From assembly GCA_014058105.1 (NCBI GenBank), contig JACGCM010002776.1, forward strand, positions 992,001 to 1,056,000: a stretch of 64,000 nucleotides of DNA. The letters are read 5' to 3'. Origin of the DNA: Kingdonia uniflora. Its lineage: Eukaryota > Streptophyta > Magnoliopsida > Ranunculales > Circaeasteraceae. Below the pieces are notes generated by a model. It saw nothing but the letters and a program-made list of their open reading frames with translations, was not told the DNA's origin and did no database searches. Below, piece after piece: positions 22,523 through 35,400 of this stretch. The translations under genes and the position numbers were made by a program. Position 1 is the first letter of the stretch. Each line of letters begins with the position of its first letter.

Positions 22523-23125
22523 ATGATCGAGATCCACCATATCAACAATTCAGTCAGATTCAAGAGGAGATTAACGGAATACTGTGCCCTCACAATTCAG
22601 GATAAAGAAGATAAACACCTTCCCGAATCAAGCAATCGACGAACTTGGATTTCATTTGAAGATTGTGACATAGGTCATGTTAAGTTCCCACATCATGATG
22701 CACCGGTTATTATGCTTAAGATGAAAAACATTATTATGCATACCATTATGATTGATACAGGCAGTAGTATCAAAATCTTTTTTTAGAGTATAATCGAGAA
22801 AATGGAACTAGCAGACAAAGTTGTACCAAGCGACATCGATATCAGTGGCTTTAATGGATCTAAAGAAAAACGAGTAGGAAAGATCATCCTACTGATCACT
22901 GCTGGACCAACCACTCTTGATGTTACTTTCTACATCATCAATGAAAAATCTTGATACCTGGGGATAATGGGGCATTGCTGCTTATATAACATGGAAGCGA
23001 TCCCATCCACATACCATCAGGCACTTTATTTTAAATACAACAATAACATCTATGATATCAAAGGAAGTCAAAAGCTCTCTCGAGCTTGCGAAAATATAGT
23101 ATCTGCCATACTTGACACATCCGAC
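22523..23125 (+). pseudogene. Tat-3 aspartic protease
   Basis: It contains WISFEDCDIGHVKFPHHDA, then the active site MIDTGSSIKIFF with Asp-Thr-Gly intact, then ISGFNGSKEKRVGKIIL. One stop follows the active site. The same block is recognisable in Tat-4 and Tat-5. Confidence 0.78.
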
Positions 23126-23333
23126 AAATTTTCTTTATAGCAATTATAGAAAGTTGGTCACGCTGAGGATTAGCCTTCCACAACCTAACCTACAAAATAC
23201 ATTGAGATTGATGGACACAGCAGGGGTATACATATTGGTACCAAGCTTATCTAATAGGAAAAAGAAGCTTTAATATAATTTCTACAATTAAACAGAGATG
23301 TGTTCATTTAGACTTTCTAAAAATAGCCAGGAG

Positions 23334-23348
23334 TCGACCCAGCTAAAG
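23334..23348. repeat. LINE target-site duplication (left)
   Basis: TCGACCCAGCTAAAG here is identical to 29163-29177 and directly abuts the LINE poly-A (seen as nine T). A 15-bp duplication fits target-primed reverse transcription. Confidence 0.92.
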
Positions 23349-23439
23349 TTTTTTTTTGTAAATTGGGATTTTATTTATGTAAAAAAGAAAGCAAACAGGA
23401 GGGGGGCATAGAGCCTGACCTCCAAATAGTACATATGTA

Positions 23440-26400
23440 TCAGTGTCTAATGGCAGCAACTCCTAGTTTATCAAGAAAGTAGGAGGCTCTTATGTGTCTA
23501 GGTAGTGAAGCAGCCGACCAGAAGAGAAGGTTCTGTTGTGCACTTTCCAACATGGAGAGACCATCAGCGGACCCGTTTCCTTCTCTGTATGTATGCACCA
23601 TGTTGATTTGTAGCTCTTGGCTGAGTTGTAGGACCATCTTCCAGATGGCTTGAAACTTGCTAGGGCAGGTTCTTGTCTGCTTGAACCAGTTAACTATGAC
23701 CTCGGCATCCATCTCTACCACTAGTGGAAACCAGTTGTTCTCCTTGCAAAAGCGGAGGCTATGCAGTAGTCCATATAGTTCAACTGTCATGTTAGTGTCG
23801 TTTCCTAGTGCCACACTGTAACCTAGTTTTATTCCACTCTGTGAGTCGCGAATGATACCTCCAGCCCCAAAGAGACCATTGCTCAGAGAGGATCCATCAG
23901 TATTCAGTTTGAACCACCCAGGCGATGGTGCTTGCCATTTGACCTATGTACTTGCTTTGTGTTTTATTTGAAGCTTGTGTACTTGCAGCACCTGAAGTGA
24001 CAGAGTATCTCCATAATTACAGCCGCGAGTTACTGAGGTTTTGATCATGAGATCTTGAAACCAACGACATGTTTTTATGACGATCGCTTGTGCATTCATA
24101 AGAATGTCGTCGTATCGGTGTTTACATCTTGCTTTCCAAAGTTCCCAGCATATTATGGCCGGTAGAATTCCCTTGATCATGCCCATTTGTGTACTCTTGT
24201 TTGCTGCTAATATCCAAACCCCTTGCCAAGCCCAAAATCTTTTCGTTTGAATGTTACGAATGCCACATGCCATTGTAAAAAACTGCCAAACTTGTTGAGC
24301 GATCTCTCCGTTCACGAGCAAATGGTTCAAAGTTTCGATGTGACCTGAGCGACAACAGCTGCATCTAGATGTAAAAGGAATCCGGTGTTGGATGAAATCA
24401 TCTACCGTGATGACATTCTTCCATATTTTCAAATTGAAGACTTGAATTTTAGTAGGAAGCGTTTTGAACCAAATCCAGTCCATGCGACTTTGTACATCTG
24501 TAGTCCCTCTCCAGAATTGCCATGCTGATTTTACCGCAAATTTACCACTCTCTGAAGGACCCCAAAGTGGCATGTCATTACCCTCATTGATGAAGAACTT
24601 GTTGATGAGTATGGTTTTCCATTGCACCGGCAGTTCGTGTTGAAGGCAGTTCCAGTTCCAGTTCCAGTTTGTTCCATTCTCTATAACGTCTTTTACCCTT
24701 ATTGTTTGTGTGCAGTCTATGTTCAGAATATCTGCGTGGCTGCCTTCCCCGATCCAATCATCCTGCTAGAAGTTGCAGTTGCCCATTCCCAAACTCAAAA
24801 CTGTATTTGCTTGGACTATTGTGATCAGGTTTCGTATACTTTTCCATAGTGCAGAAGTGTTAGATCGAAGCCGAGAGATGTCATTTTGTAATGTGTATTT
24901 TCTTCTCAGAAAGCAAGTCCAGAATGTATCGGTATATAGTATGTTCCAACATTTCTTGAGCTGAAAGCTGTATTTGATGTCCTCGAGCTTTCGGATACCG
25001 AGTCCGCCTTTTTCTTTGGGTGTACATATGTCGTCCCATGACAACCAGTGTCGTTTGTTTCTACCTTCAAAATTTCCCCATAAGAAATTGGAGAACATGC
25101 TCTCTAGATTTCGAATGACCGATTGCGGAACGTTGATACATGCTAGAAGATGTATCGGCATAGAGTTCAAGACATGGTTAATCAGTGTGAGTTCGCCCCC
25201 TTGAGATAATAGCTTACCATGCCATCCTTCAATCCGTTGTTGTATCTTCGTGAGGAGCGTTTCAAAGTGAGAGTGTCGAACTTTGCCGTAACTGATTGGT
25301 GCCCCAAAATAAATCATCGGAAATAGCATGTGCTGAAAACCGTTTATTGTTTGAATGATTTGTTTCTGGGATCCTATTGTGTTATGATGTACATAGACCC
25401 CACTTTTCTCTTTGCTGACCAGTTTCCCAGAGAAGGCTTCATATCTTCCCATAAACGTCAGTCAGTAGCCCTCGGAGAGAGGATTGACTTTCATTAAGAA
25501 ATACTAGAAAATCATCCGCGTACAGCAGATGTGTGATTGGAAGACATCCCCTAGAGGATTTAAAATACCCAATCCGCCCATATGTAATGCACCTCGTTAG
25601 CCCCTTAGAAAGCACTTCCTCTGCAATGATAAACAGTAATGGTGAGAGGGAATCCCCTTGCCGGAGACCTCTAGTCGACTTGAAAAATCCTTTAAAGACT
25701 CCATGTAACACCACCGAAAACCAGGGTGTCTCAAAACATTTTGCAAAGAGGTTTACACATGTACTGCTAAAGCCAAATTTCTGAAGAACCATCTTGAGGA
25801 ATCCCCAGTCCAGCCGGTCATACGCCTTGGTCATGTCTACCTTTATCATCACGTTATTGCCCCGAGTTTTCCTATGTAATTCTCCCACCATTTCTTGGGC
25901 GAGAGTGATAGTGTCGCTGATGTCCTTGCCTTTTATATAGGCTCCCTGATTACCTGAGATCATCTTGTATAGCAGTGTACTCAATCTCGTAGCAATGATT
26001 TTTGAGAAAATCTTGCAGACCACTGAACATAAACTGATTGGCCGAAAGTTGCCCAATGTTGTAGGCCTCTCAACTTTGGGGATAAGGGTTAGGAAGGTGG
26101 AGGTATATAATCGTGAGAGAGGTGCACCATTGAAGAATTCTTTGGCTGCTCCATGTAAGTCCTCCTTAATGATGTCCCTTATGTCCGAACATGTGGTATA
26201 GAAACTGGTAAAGAAACTGTCACTTTCTGGAGCGCTGTCAATGGAAATACTGAAAGCACTTGCTTTTAACTCTTCCATAGTTGGTGGGGCTGTAATACTG
26301 TTGCTCTCATTTTTTGTAATAACATTTGGGATACAGCTGAGTAGTTCCTGGTCGGTTTGGGTTGAGGTTGCAGTAAACACGTCTTTCTAGTACGTAATAG

Positions 26401-27587
26401 CAGCTTCGTGAATCATCCCAGTATCTTGCGTATGGGTGCCATCGGGAATTGTGAAATTCAAAAGAACAGATCTTTTACGGTTGATTTGCGTTGCAGTGTG
26501 GAAAAACTGGGTATTTGAATCTCCAGCTTGAATCCATTTCACCCGGGATTGCTCTCTCCAAAAGATCTCCTCTTTGTGTAACATATCAGCATGTTCTCTC
26601 TGCACACTGCTAAGGTCCACACTAACCTGTTCGTCCCATCCACCTTGTAACATGAAATCCAGCTCTGTGATTTTGTCTTCTTTTGATGTTTTGTGTAACG
26701 TTTTGGAAAGTTGTTTCATTCCATTCTATTAAGGCTGTTTTGACCAATTTTAGCTTGTATGCAAAAGAGGAGAGGCAATTTCCAAACACACCCGATGGCC
26801 AAGTATCTTCCATTAGTATAAGAAATGTGGTATAAGTCGACCACATTTTTAGAAATCTGAACTGTCGAGGTCCTTGATTAGCGTTGCTCATGAATGAAAG
26901 AAGAAGAGGGGTGTGATCTGAACAAACTCGTATAAGATGGTGCATCTTGTGTATTGGGAACCCAGTTACGAACACAGCGTTGATGAGTGTTCTATCCAGT
27001 CTTGCCAATTGTCGTGACCTACCTCGATGATTGTTACACCAAGTGTATACTGAACCCAAGAACCCGGTATCCATTAACCCCGCCGCTTGCATCATATACT
27101 CAAATTCTGTGACCTCACTGTAGCGTATTCTTTGACCACCTAGTCTTTCTGATTCATACCATATAGTGTTAAAATTCCCCAGTACACACCAGGGTATCAT
27201 AATGGTCTGAGCAAGCAAACAGATGTCATCCCATCGAGAGCGTCGTTTAGAACATGCGCATTTGGCGTAAACAAGAGTCACTCGGGCACTCCAGTTGTTG
27301 TTTAGTTCTATTTCGCAGTAAATATATTGATTCGTCAAAGATATAAACGTCACCTCATAATCTTGTTTCCAGAATATTCAAATTTTTCCGTTCTGGTTTT
27401 GATTGGACAGAAAAGAATTGCATCTTATTTAACTACATATGCTACCAATATGCAAGACATCAAAAAAAGGTTCTAACAGTACCACAATCGAAATTTTGTG
27501 TTGCTGAATGAGCTTCTTGAGATGATTTATTGTCTTAGCATTGCCAATGCCCCTGTAATTCCAAACGAGTAGCGGTCCGTCTACCAT
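23440..27587 (-). pseudogene. LINE ORF2: endonuclease, reverse transcriptase, zinc finger, RNase H
   Basis: ORF2 starts at 27587, three bases after the ORF1 stop and in the same frame. The endonuclease (27587-26620) has an early LLEP motif, then a stop, then VLGNFN (family GDFN, Asp to Asn) and a late SDHTPLLLSF with the catalytic SDH. RT (26380-25439) has RPISLCSVVCKIFSKIIA, GLRQGDSLSPLLFI and the intact active site YADD at 25522-25511. A reverse-transcriptase zinc-binding region lies at 24627-24250 (KSAWQFWR, CSCCRSGHIETLNHLL). The C-terminal RNase H at 23814-23440 keeps VELYGLLHSL, VEMDAEVI and GNGSADGLS. This RNase H tail is typical of plant L1 elements. Several stops and frameshifts. Confidence 0.88.
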
Positions 27588-27590
27588 AAT

Positions 27591-28978
27591 TTAGTTTGGA
27601 GGTTGTCGAACACTCTTGCTCCTTGTGATCATACTGAGAGGCAACCGCTGCGGCCTTGATAACACTTTCTTCATTAGAGTCCATTCCTTGCAAACTGCCC
27701 CATCCATATCAGAGTGAAAACCTCGTTCAAACTCGGTGTCGTAGGCTGCTGCAAACTCGCCGTTAGACACAAGGCTATCGGCATCCACATTCTTAAATAT
27801 GGTTGTTGTTGAATTTGTTGTGACTAGCTCATTTGGACTGCCCATAGTGATGTTCTCCGCCGACATTTCCGGAGCTTGTACCTTCTCAATAGTAAGAGTA
27901 TTGTCGGTCATTGTTGGTACAACTGTTTGTTGTGGTAACCTAGTTTTCGACAGCTGTTCGTTGGCAGATATAGACTCAATGTTGTAGCTAGTAACACCCA
28001 ACTCAGGTACGTCGCTGCTACTTACCGCTGGCTTGGTTGAATTAGTTTTCCCATCTCTTACAGGCATTGCTCTTTCCATGGTTACTTTGCCTTTTCGAGC
28101 CTCGTCCCTCTTGTCAGCTAGGACTTTCGGATTGCTCTTATTACAATTTGATTTGTTGTTACCTTGCAGGCAGCAGTGAGAACAGTACATCGGAAGCCTT
28201 TCATAAATCACTGATTGTCCCACGATAAAGGATTTTGTGAGTGCAAGCCCCACCTTCGTTGGGAGGTCCTTTGTGAGATTAACCTCGACGCAAGCCCTCG
28301 TAGTACTAGGTCTGCTCAGGCTTAGCGTTGTTGTATCCGTGATAAGGTATTTTCCAATGAGACACGTCATTTCCTTGACTATCCCATTATTTTGTAGATG
28401 CAGCTTGAGACCTGGGAACTAAACCCATACCGAAGCAAACGGCGAGTCTTTCTTGGGGTCGAAATCAATCGTCCGCGCACTAGCTTGAAGAAGAAACCTT
28501 TAATTTGTCTGGACTCTCTAGAGAGAGCTCTTGTGACATCTTTTTCGGATGTCATTCACACCATAATGTGCTTGAAATCAGGCACTGCAACCTTAGGAAC
28601 TTCGAGAAGACCCTAATTGGATTCGATGTTCCTTGTAATGTCATCAAATTACAGTTTTCCAGCCGGGAAACTCATAATTAGTGCTGTATTGAAAGCAGTC
28701 GCTGCCTTGTTCAGATCCGAAGGTGAAAAAGATATCACGGGCATCCCATCATTCAACGAGATCTGAGTTTTGGTTTGAATTCCTCAAGTGCTGGTTTTAC
28801 TTTCTTCGAAGCAATACTAGAAAAAGATGGAATCGCAAAGGGAAGGGCAGTCGATGTAACGTCGACTTGTGAAGAGGATATCAGCGCCAGAAAAAAAAAG
28901 AGTAACATCCGGAGCAGGTTGTGGGGGAAGTGGAGGTGTAAGGATTGTATGGACAAACGGAGAGGAGCTTGAGGCCAT
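27591..28978 (-). pseudogene. LINE ORF1: nucleic-acid-binding protein with CCHC-type finger
   Basis: It starts MASSSSPFVHT. The middle resembles the DUF4283-type domain of plant L1 ORF1 (FASVWVQFPG-like block, VEVNLTKDLPTKVGLAL). A cysteine/histidine finger, YCSHCCLQGNNKSNC, follows. The C-terminal part is low in complexity and ends SKSVRQPPN before TAA. At least two frameshifts or stops fall in the N-terminal half. ORF1 proteins coat LINE RNA. Confidence 0.8.
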
Positions 28979-29162
28979 CGAAAAAGAAAGGTAGAAGAAG
29001 AGGTTGATGGAATAAAAGACGGGTAAAGAATGAAGAAAGGAAGTAGAATTAAATATGAGATTTAATTCAAAAGCCAAAAGCAAGAGGAAACCCTAGGAGG
29101 GAACGGCTAGGGTTAGGGTTCTAAGGAGAGAGACGACTCTCCCCAGGGGAACCTCAAACGTA

Positions 29163-29177
29163 TCGACCCAGCTAAAG
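29163..29177. repeat. LINE target-site duplication (right)
   Basis: Identical to 23334-23348. Tat-3 coding sequence resumes directly, with VDPAK encoded on both sides. Confidence 0.92.
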
Positions 29178-29960
29178 CTTGCCAAAAGTTAAGCAGTCAA
29201 ACAGAAACATAGGAGACTCTTACCTCGTCTCAGGGACGAGGATAATAATAAAATTGATAAATTGATCAAGGTCAAATTCAGTCATGAAGCCAAATACCTG
29301 GATTAGATCTTGTACACTGCCGCAGTTCCAAAGAAGAATGGGAAAGTTCATATTTTTGTAGATATCACATATCTTAACAAATGCACGCTGAAAGACAGAT
29401 TCCCTTTTCTCATAATTTATCAAATTATGGACTCCACAGCAGAGAATGACCTATTAACTATGATGGACGCTGCTTCAGAATGCAGCCAGATACTTCTCTT
29501 AGACGAAAATCAAGAAAGGACCACCTTTATCATTAAAAGGGGAATTTATTGTTACAAAGTCATGCCATTTGGTCTAAAAAAATGCTAAATTAAGCTATCA
29601 AAGGCTCGTAACAAGTATGTTTAAGGAACATTTGGGGAATACAGGTGAAGTATACATTGATGATATGCTCTGTAAAATCTTAAAGAAGGAAAATCATATT
29701 GCACATCACGATACAGTTTTCACAATCTTGTGGTCATACAAAATGAAACTCAACCCAGATAAATGCCAGTTCGGGGTACATTCTGGAAAGTTTCTAGGAT
29801 ACCTCATCAGCAAGAAAGGGATCGATGCTGATCCATATCAGATTCAAGCTTTAATCAACATGCCATCTCCACAAACAAATAAAGATGTATAGAAGCTCGC
29901 TAGCAAGATTACAGCTATCAACAGATTTGTCTCCAAGTCTTCAGATCGATATTGATGGTT
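29178..29960 (+). pseudogene. Tat-3 reverse transcriptase
   Basis: Blocks are AAVPKKNGKVHIFVDI, CYKVMPFGLKKC, the active site EVYIDDMLCK with both aspartates, MKLNPDKCQFGV and FLGYLISKKGIDADP. There is a frameshift near 29585 and stops at its start and end. Confidence 0.82.
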
Positions 29961-30059
29961 GTTCATGTTGCTTCATAGATCCACCAGAAGGGGCAAAGGT
30001 CAACAAAATGAGAAGATTGAATAGATAGAAGAATGTAAAGCAACTTTTTAAGAACTTAA

Positions 30060-30400
30060 AATGTATCCCGGAAAGTCTCCCGTAATGAGCACTCCGATCG
30101 AGAACGATGAATTAATCATCTACTTCGTCGTTATAGAAAAGAAAAAATTAAGAAGCCAATACATTTCATAAGAAAAATACTTACACCAGCAGAAGCAAGA
30201 TATTCTAAGATAGAACAACTTCTCCTCATACTCGTCTACACTTCCCAGAAGCTCAAATACTATTTTCAAGCTCATTCAGTCAAATTCATGACCAACTATC
30301 CTCTTCAGGAAGTATTATCTAAAAAAGAGAAATCGCGTGGAGTACAACAGTAGTCAGTAAGTTTGGGGGAGCACGATATCAAATTCAAGTAAAGAACATC
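30060..30400 (+). pseudogene. Tat-3 RT-associated RNase H
   Basis: It shows MSTPIENDELIIYF, a broken ISKTLTPAEARYSKIE-like block and a TNYPLQEVL-like block across frames. It aligns with the same part of Tat-5 (60953-60618). It is frameshifted. Confidence 0.55.
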
Positions 30401-30404
30401 ATAA

Positions 30405-30950
30405 AAAGGTTAAGCAGTGGCTAAATTATTAGCAGACTTCCCAGTTGAAGATCCAAATTGGGAAGAACACGATCTAGATCTAACAGAAAAAGTTAAAGAC
30501 GATCCACCTTTAAAGCCCATCGAAGAATGAGTTGAGTGGGTCACATAAAAGGGTTGGATATTTCTTACGGATGGCTCAGTAGGACCCGCAAGGTCAGGGA
30601 TTGGAATCGTACTGATTTGACCCTCAAATGACATAATCGATAAGTTAATCCGATTAAACTTTGAAGTATCGAGCAATGTTTCAGAGTACGAAGCATTAAT
30701 TCATGGCCTAGACATGGCATTGGAGATTAGAGTTCCTAAACTATTAGTCTATATAGACTCATTGCTGATAGTCCAACACAAGAAAAATGGCAAAATGATT
30801 CATTATACAGCCCTAGTTGTAGACAGGATGAGCAAATTTGAAAAAGCTGCGCTCGATAATTTACCTCGTTGAGAGAACTGACATGCCAATTCTTTGGCTT
30901 ACTTAGCCAGGGTCTTAGGTATAGAAGCAAGGTACCCTCAAATTGAAGAA
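30405..30950 (+). pseudogene. Tat-3 second, archaeal-type RNase H
   Basis: After DFPVEDPNWEE come FLTDGSVGPARSGIG, EYEALIHGLDMALE, VYIDSLLIV and CHANSLAYLARVLG, where the last catalytic Asp has become Asn. It matches Tat-5 closely. Stops occur in the linker and mid-domain. Confidence 0.75.
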
Positions 30951-30982
30951 ATATCAACCCCTAGTATTGATCTCCTAACGAT

Positions 30983-32220
30983 ATGCGTAATCTACACTGG
31001 GGGGATGAAGAGGAAGATGACGATTGGAGGAAGCCTTTCCTTGCATATATCGACCCAATGAATAAGTGTGATGGGCCACTTCCAGAAGATCCAAAAGAGT
31101 ACAGACAATTGCTTGAAAACTCCAAATTTTACACAGTTCAAAAAGGCTGTTTATATAGAAAATCGGTCACCGGACCGTACCTCAAGTGTCTCTCAGAAAA
31201 GGACGTTGATGGAATGCTAAAATATTTACATAAAGGGACTTGTGGCTCCCATGCCGCCAGACAATCTCTTGTAAACAAAACAATCACACAAGGAGTTTTT
31301 TGGGCTAGAATAAGAAAGCAGGCCAAAGAATACTCACACAAATGCTACACATGTCAGCGATATGGAAGCTAAATATGAGCTCCTATACTCGAGCTTCATG
31401 CAAGTAAAATGCTATGGCCTTTTAAAAGATAGGTACTCGATCTCATTTGAGAATTACCAAACACACCGAGTAACCAAAAGTTCTTACTCGTAGCAACAGA
31501 TTATTTTACAAAGTGGGTAGAAGTAGTCCCCTTTTGTCGAACTCGAGAAGAAGAAGTCATCACATTTATCTTGGAACATATCATCACACGATTTGGTTGC
31601 CCCCACCTGATTCGGATCGATAACGAACCACAATTTATTGAAGAGAAGGTAGTGGCATTTTTAAGCAAACACAATAGCATTCATTTACCATCTAATCCAT
31701 ACTACCCCCAAGGAAATGGGAAGGCCAAAATCATGAACAAAACCATAATTGATAGACTCAAGAAGAGACTCCAATCAGAAAAGAAGGGTAATTGGATAAC
31801 GGAACTGCCACATGTCTTATGAGCCAACCGCATAACACCAAGACAATCAATAGGATGTTCCCCTTTCCTACTTGCTTATGAAACCGAAGTCATCATCCCA
31901 ATCGAATATCACCATCCTGGCAAAGATCACGAGCTCACTGATGAGGAAAATGAGTTCGAACTTGCCTACAATATGAACTGTCGATATCATCATATGCTAG
32001 CCAATCATACAATAGAAGAGTTCAAAATTGACAGCTTAGTACTTTGAGAAACCCCCAAAAGCAAAAAGCAGTTAAATGCTGGAAAGCTCGCAGAAAATTG
32101 GGAGGGTTCATTTATCGTAATAGGTTGAACTGGCATGGGATCCAACTGCCTCATGACAGAGGAAGGCATTACGATACCAAACCCTTAGAAGATTGAAGAA
32201 ATACTATCGTTAAATCCCTA
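30983..32220 (+). pseudogene. Tat-3 integrase
   Basis: The zinc-binding domain is intact in pattern (HKGTCGSH then CYTCQ) at ~31225-31360. The core has FLLVATDYFTKWVEVVPFC, LIRIDNEPQF (second Asp) and GNGKAKIMNK, where the catalytic Glu has become Lys. The C-terminal part (AENWEGSF) ends near 32200. It integrates element DNA in intact relatives; this copy cannot. Confidence 0.82.
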
Positions 32221-32275
32221 GAATACATCTAATATTGTTCTTTACATTCCAAAAGTGAGATTTAATCTCCAAACA

Positions 32276-32299
32276 ATATATATATATATATATATATAC
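32276..32299. repeat. (TA)n microsatellite
   Basis: About 12 TA units, just after the integrase end and before the antisense gene. Confidence 0.95.
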
Positions 32300-32473
32300 T
32301 AATTCTTCAAAGATAAAGCAAAAGGTAAAACTAGCTTTACTCTATCCAAACATCTCCCATACAAAAACTAAAATAGTTTACGAGTTCTCCTAAATAGGTC
32401 AATTTTTTTATGCATCAGGCAAACTACCATAAACTTCAGAAGCTATGAATTTTGGTACTCTGCCAGCAATAAT

Positions 32474-35400
32474 CTATCTACCTTGATCAACCATTTCTTG
32501 ATTGAGCGCACCAATGCCAGGTATAAAACATTTAAAATATTTAGACCAAATTAACTTCATCTTGCACTGTACGCCCAGAGCAATCATCTTATCATGTATA
32601 ATATCTCTCTCCGTTTCAATTTTCTTAATCTCACTCACATAAAATGTAAGCACTGCTGCTATCTCTTTTTCATGAGTCACGCCGGCCACGAGCTTCTCCC
32701 TATTAGGTGCAGTGAGCCCATATATCTTTACCCTAGCATCCTTAAGCAATCTTTCCAACTTACTACAATGACCTCATTCTTTGGAAGTGTTGGAAACTAC
32801 CTGAGTGTGATGAGCCTTAATCATTATCGTAAATTCATCCATCTACCTCATCATCTCTATTGCTTCATCCAGTCCACTCCGATTGTACAATTTCTCATTG
32901 ATCTCTCCCTTAAGCTCCCGTTGAGATACTAAAAGATCTGCCTCTAATTTTTTTATTGTTTTATGCAAAAATACGTTACTAGTCCGGGAAACTGCCAAAT
33001 TGGCCCCAATGTCGCTATTTACTCAATCAAAGTTTAGACTTCAACCTTTTTCTTCCTCAATTTCTTCCTAACATTATTAAGATTCCCTTCTAAATCCATT
33101 ACTTCCACCTCTAACCCTCTGATATGATATTGAGCGTGATCTGCAGCTCTACTCTTCCCCTTCAGTTTATCTGTCACTTCTGTCCAACTCCTACGAGCTG
33201 TTATTATATCTCCTTCTAATTTCTTTGCTCGTTCAATGAGTGTATCAACACAACTTTGCATACTCGTAATACTATCCTTCATTCCCTTTACAATGCTACA
33301 CAAATTCTCCACATCACTTTGAGTACTCACCTACTCAACTTAAACGCTAACCAATTCGGCCTCCTTTTTCTCCACAGCTTTCTGTTACTCTACAACTTTT
33401 ACCTCCATTTTCATATTAAGCTCGGCAATTTCTTCCCACGATTCATGACTCAATTTCAAATCAAAATTCAATTTTTTATTTATGTCAGAGAGCATTTTCT
33501 TCCGACCTTGCACAGTTTCTAATTTGACCTGTACAACAGTTCGACTTTTCAATGCAAAACTTAAAAGTTATGCAATCTTTATATTTCTCATGTAAACACA
33601 GTTCGTACATCCCAATAGTTTACATAAATCAATTACAGATATTATAGAAAAGTCATTTATGGATCATCGACATGCAAACACAAGCTGATACTTCTTTAAC
33701 TTTTAAGCTATGTAGATTCCTCGCTCTGGTAGCCAAGACCTTATTTGTGGCGCGCAGTTCGTTAAGTTCCTACATAGAAATTTTCATATCAAAAAATGTA
33801 ACACTTCCATAATTGTACTACACAAAACAATCAAATACAAATGTTTTCCTTTCTTAAGATAATCATAATCTACTTAAACATTACAATATGTCTTACTCTA
33901 CCTTTTTCCGAACATCCTCTCCTTGATTTTCAGAATGAGTAGCAAAGGTAACATTGTTCATCCCAGATATAGTTTCCATAGGTGGGGTCTTCCTTGCTTT
34001 GTCATCTTCTTCTTCCTCAAGCCCCACGACATCCGCAGATCGACCCTCCATGATAGCCATAACGTTATCAAAAGAGTAACCCTCATTCTGGAGACATTGG
34101 GCAAGATTATCTCTGGCAGGAATCAGGTCGTTGGAATATTAAGTGGACTCCATTCCGACCTTATCCAGAATTCCCTAGTAATAAGTCTTTAAATTCTCAA
34201 CCTCCACCATCTATTGTGTCTTCACCTCCACCAGCTTCGCTCGCTTACTTGCCAAATCTTTCTCGAGTTGAGTAACCTTTTTCTCAAGCTCCACTTTCCC
34301 ATCCTCAAACCCAAGGCAGATACCTTTCAGAATGCGTAAAGCCTATATAAAAAAGTTACAAAAATCAATTTTACATTTTTCAAATGAATAACAATAATTA
34401 CATAGTTACCACTTACCCTACACAACTCTATTTTTACCGCAGAATTTAACTCTTCAGCGTCCTCCTGAGCAGCAAACCTCAACTTGTTTTCTAGAACAAT
34501 CATATCATCCTCATTGCTCATAATCATAGTATCTTCCTTTAACTCGTTCAAAACAAGTGGGGGGATCTCCTCCTATTTTCTCTTTTTTCAAATACTCTGG
34601 ACCTCTGTACCATCTGCGGTCAAAGAGGTCGAAACTGAACTCTTCAGATTCCGTATCGGGGGTTTTTAGCTTGTGTTGCCCGAATTGGCCCCTGCAGCCC
34701 GTGACTTCATTGACGGTGGTAGAGGTTTCCCAAATATGGACAATGTTAAGGCCTTGGCCACTGGTTTGTCTGCAGCACCTAGAACAACCCCAGAGGACGG
34801 TGGTAGAGGTTTTTGCACTTTATTTGCTATTTCTAAACTTTAGCAGATTTGTTGATAACTCTCTTGTTCCCGCAAATCTCAAGCTTGCCCAAACAGCTTC
34901 CAGCACAATTCCCTCTCGAGCTACTATATCAATCAAGGATTCTTCTCTCCTAACAGTAGACTATGGATCTGTATTACACAATATATTTTCATAAACAAAT
35001 AGGGCACCATAAACTAATACAGTTCAAAGTTAATAAGATTTACTTATGTTGCTTAAAAGATTTATATGTAAGAGCTAGGGAGTCATTGTCAGCTCGCTGA
35101 AAATACTAGCCTTTCACCCAAATCAAATTATAATTCCATACTCTTCTAGCATAATTTAGGTCAAAAAATTGGGGTCTGGTCGAGCTAGAAGAGAAGTAAG
35201 CACTCCCAGTAGAGGTGAAGTATTTTACATTATAATACTTTAAAACATCTGAAGAAGTTTATCTTCTCTCATTCCCCTCACGGGGTCACCTCCTATTTAA
35301 ATTCTTATAGACATTGATCACCTCCTATATATTCCCATTCTGCTGAGCAGAACAGGCCTCAATCTCACTCATGATACCTTTAGCAAGGTTGTTTAAATGC

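Larger units (their letters stand above)
23349..29162 (-). mobile_element. Full-length L1-type LINE nested in Tat-3
   Basis: This 5.8-kb non-LTR element has a 5' UTR at the right, ORF1, ORF2 and a 9-base poly-A at the left, with perfect 15-bp flanking duplications. Both ORFs are broken. The intact duplications say that it inserted after Tat-3 and is relatively young, though the coding decay shows that it is not active. Confidence 0.92.

Noticed and set aside
24648..24668. (GTTCCA)n microsatellite
   Set aside because: It sits in LINE ORF2 and encodes a Trp-Asn alternation that fits the coding frame there; too short to treat as a separate repeat.
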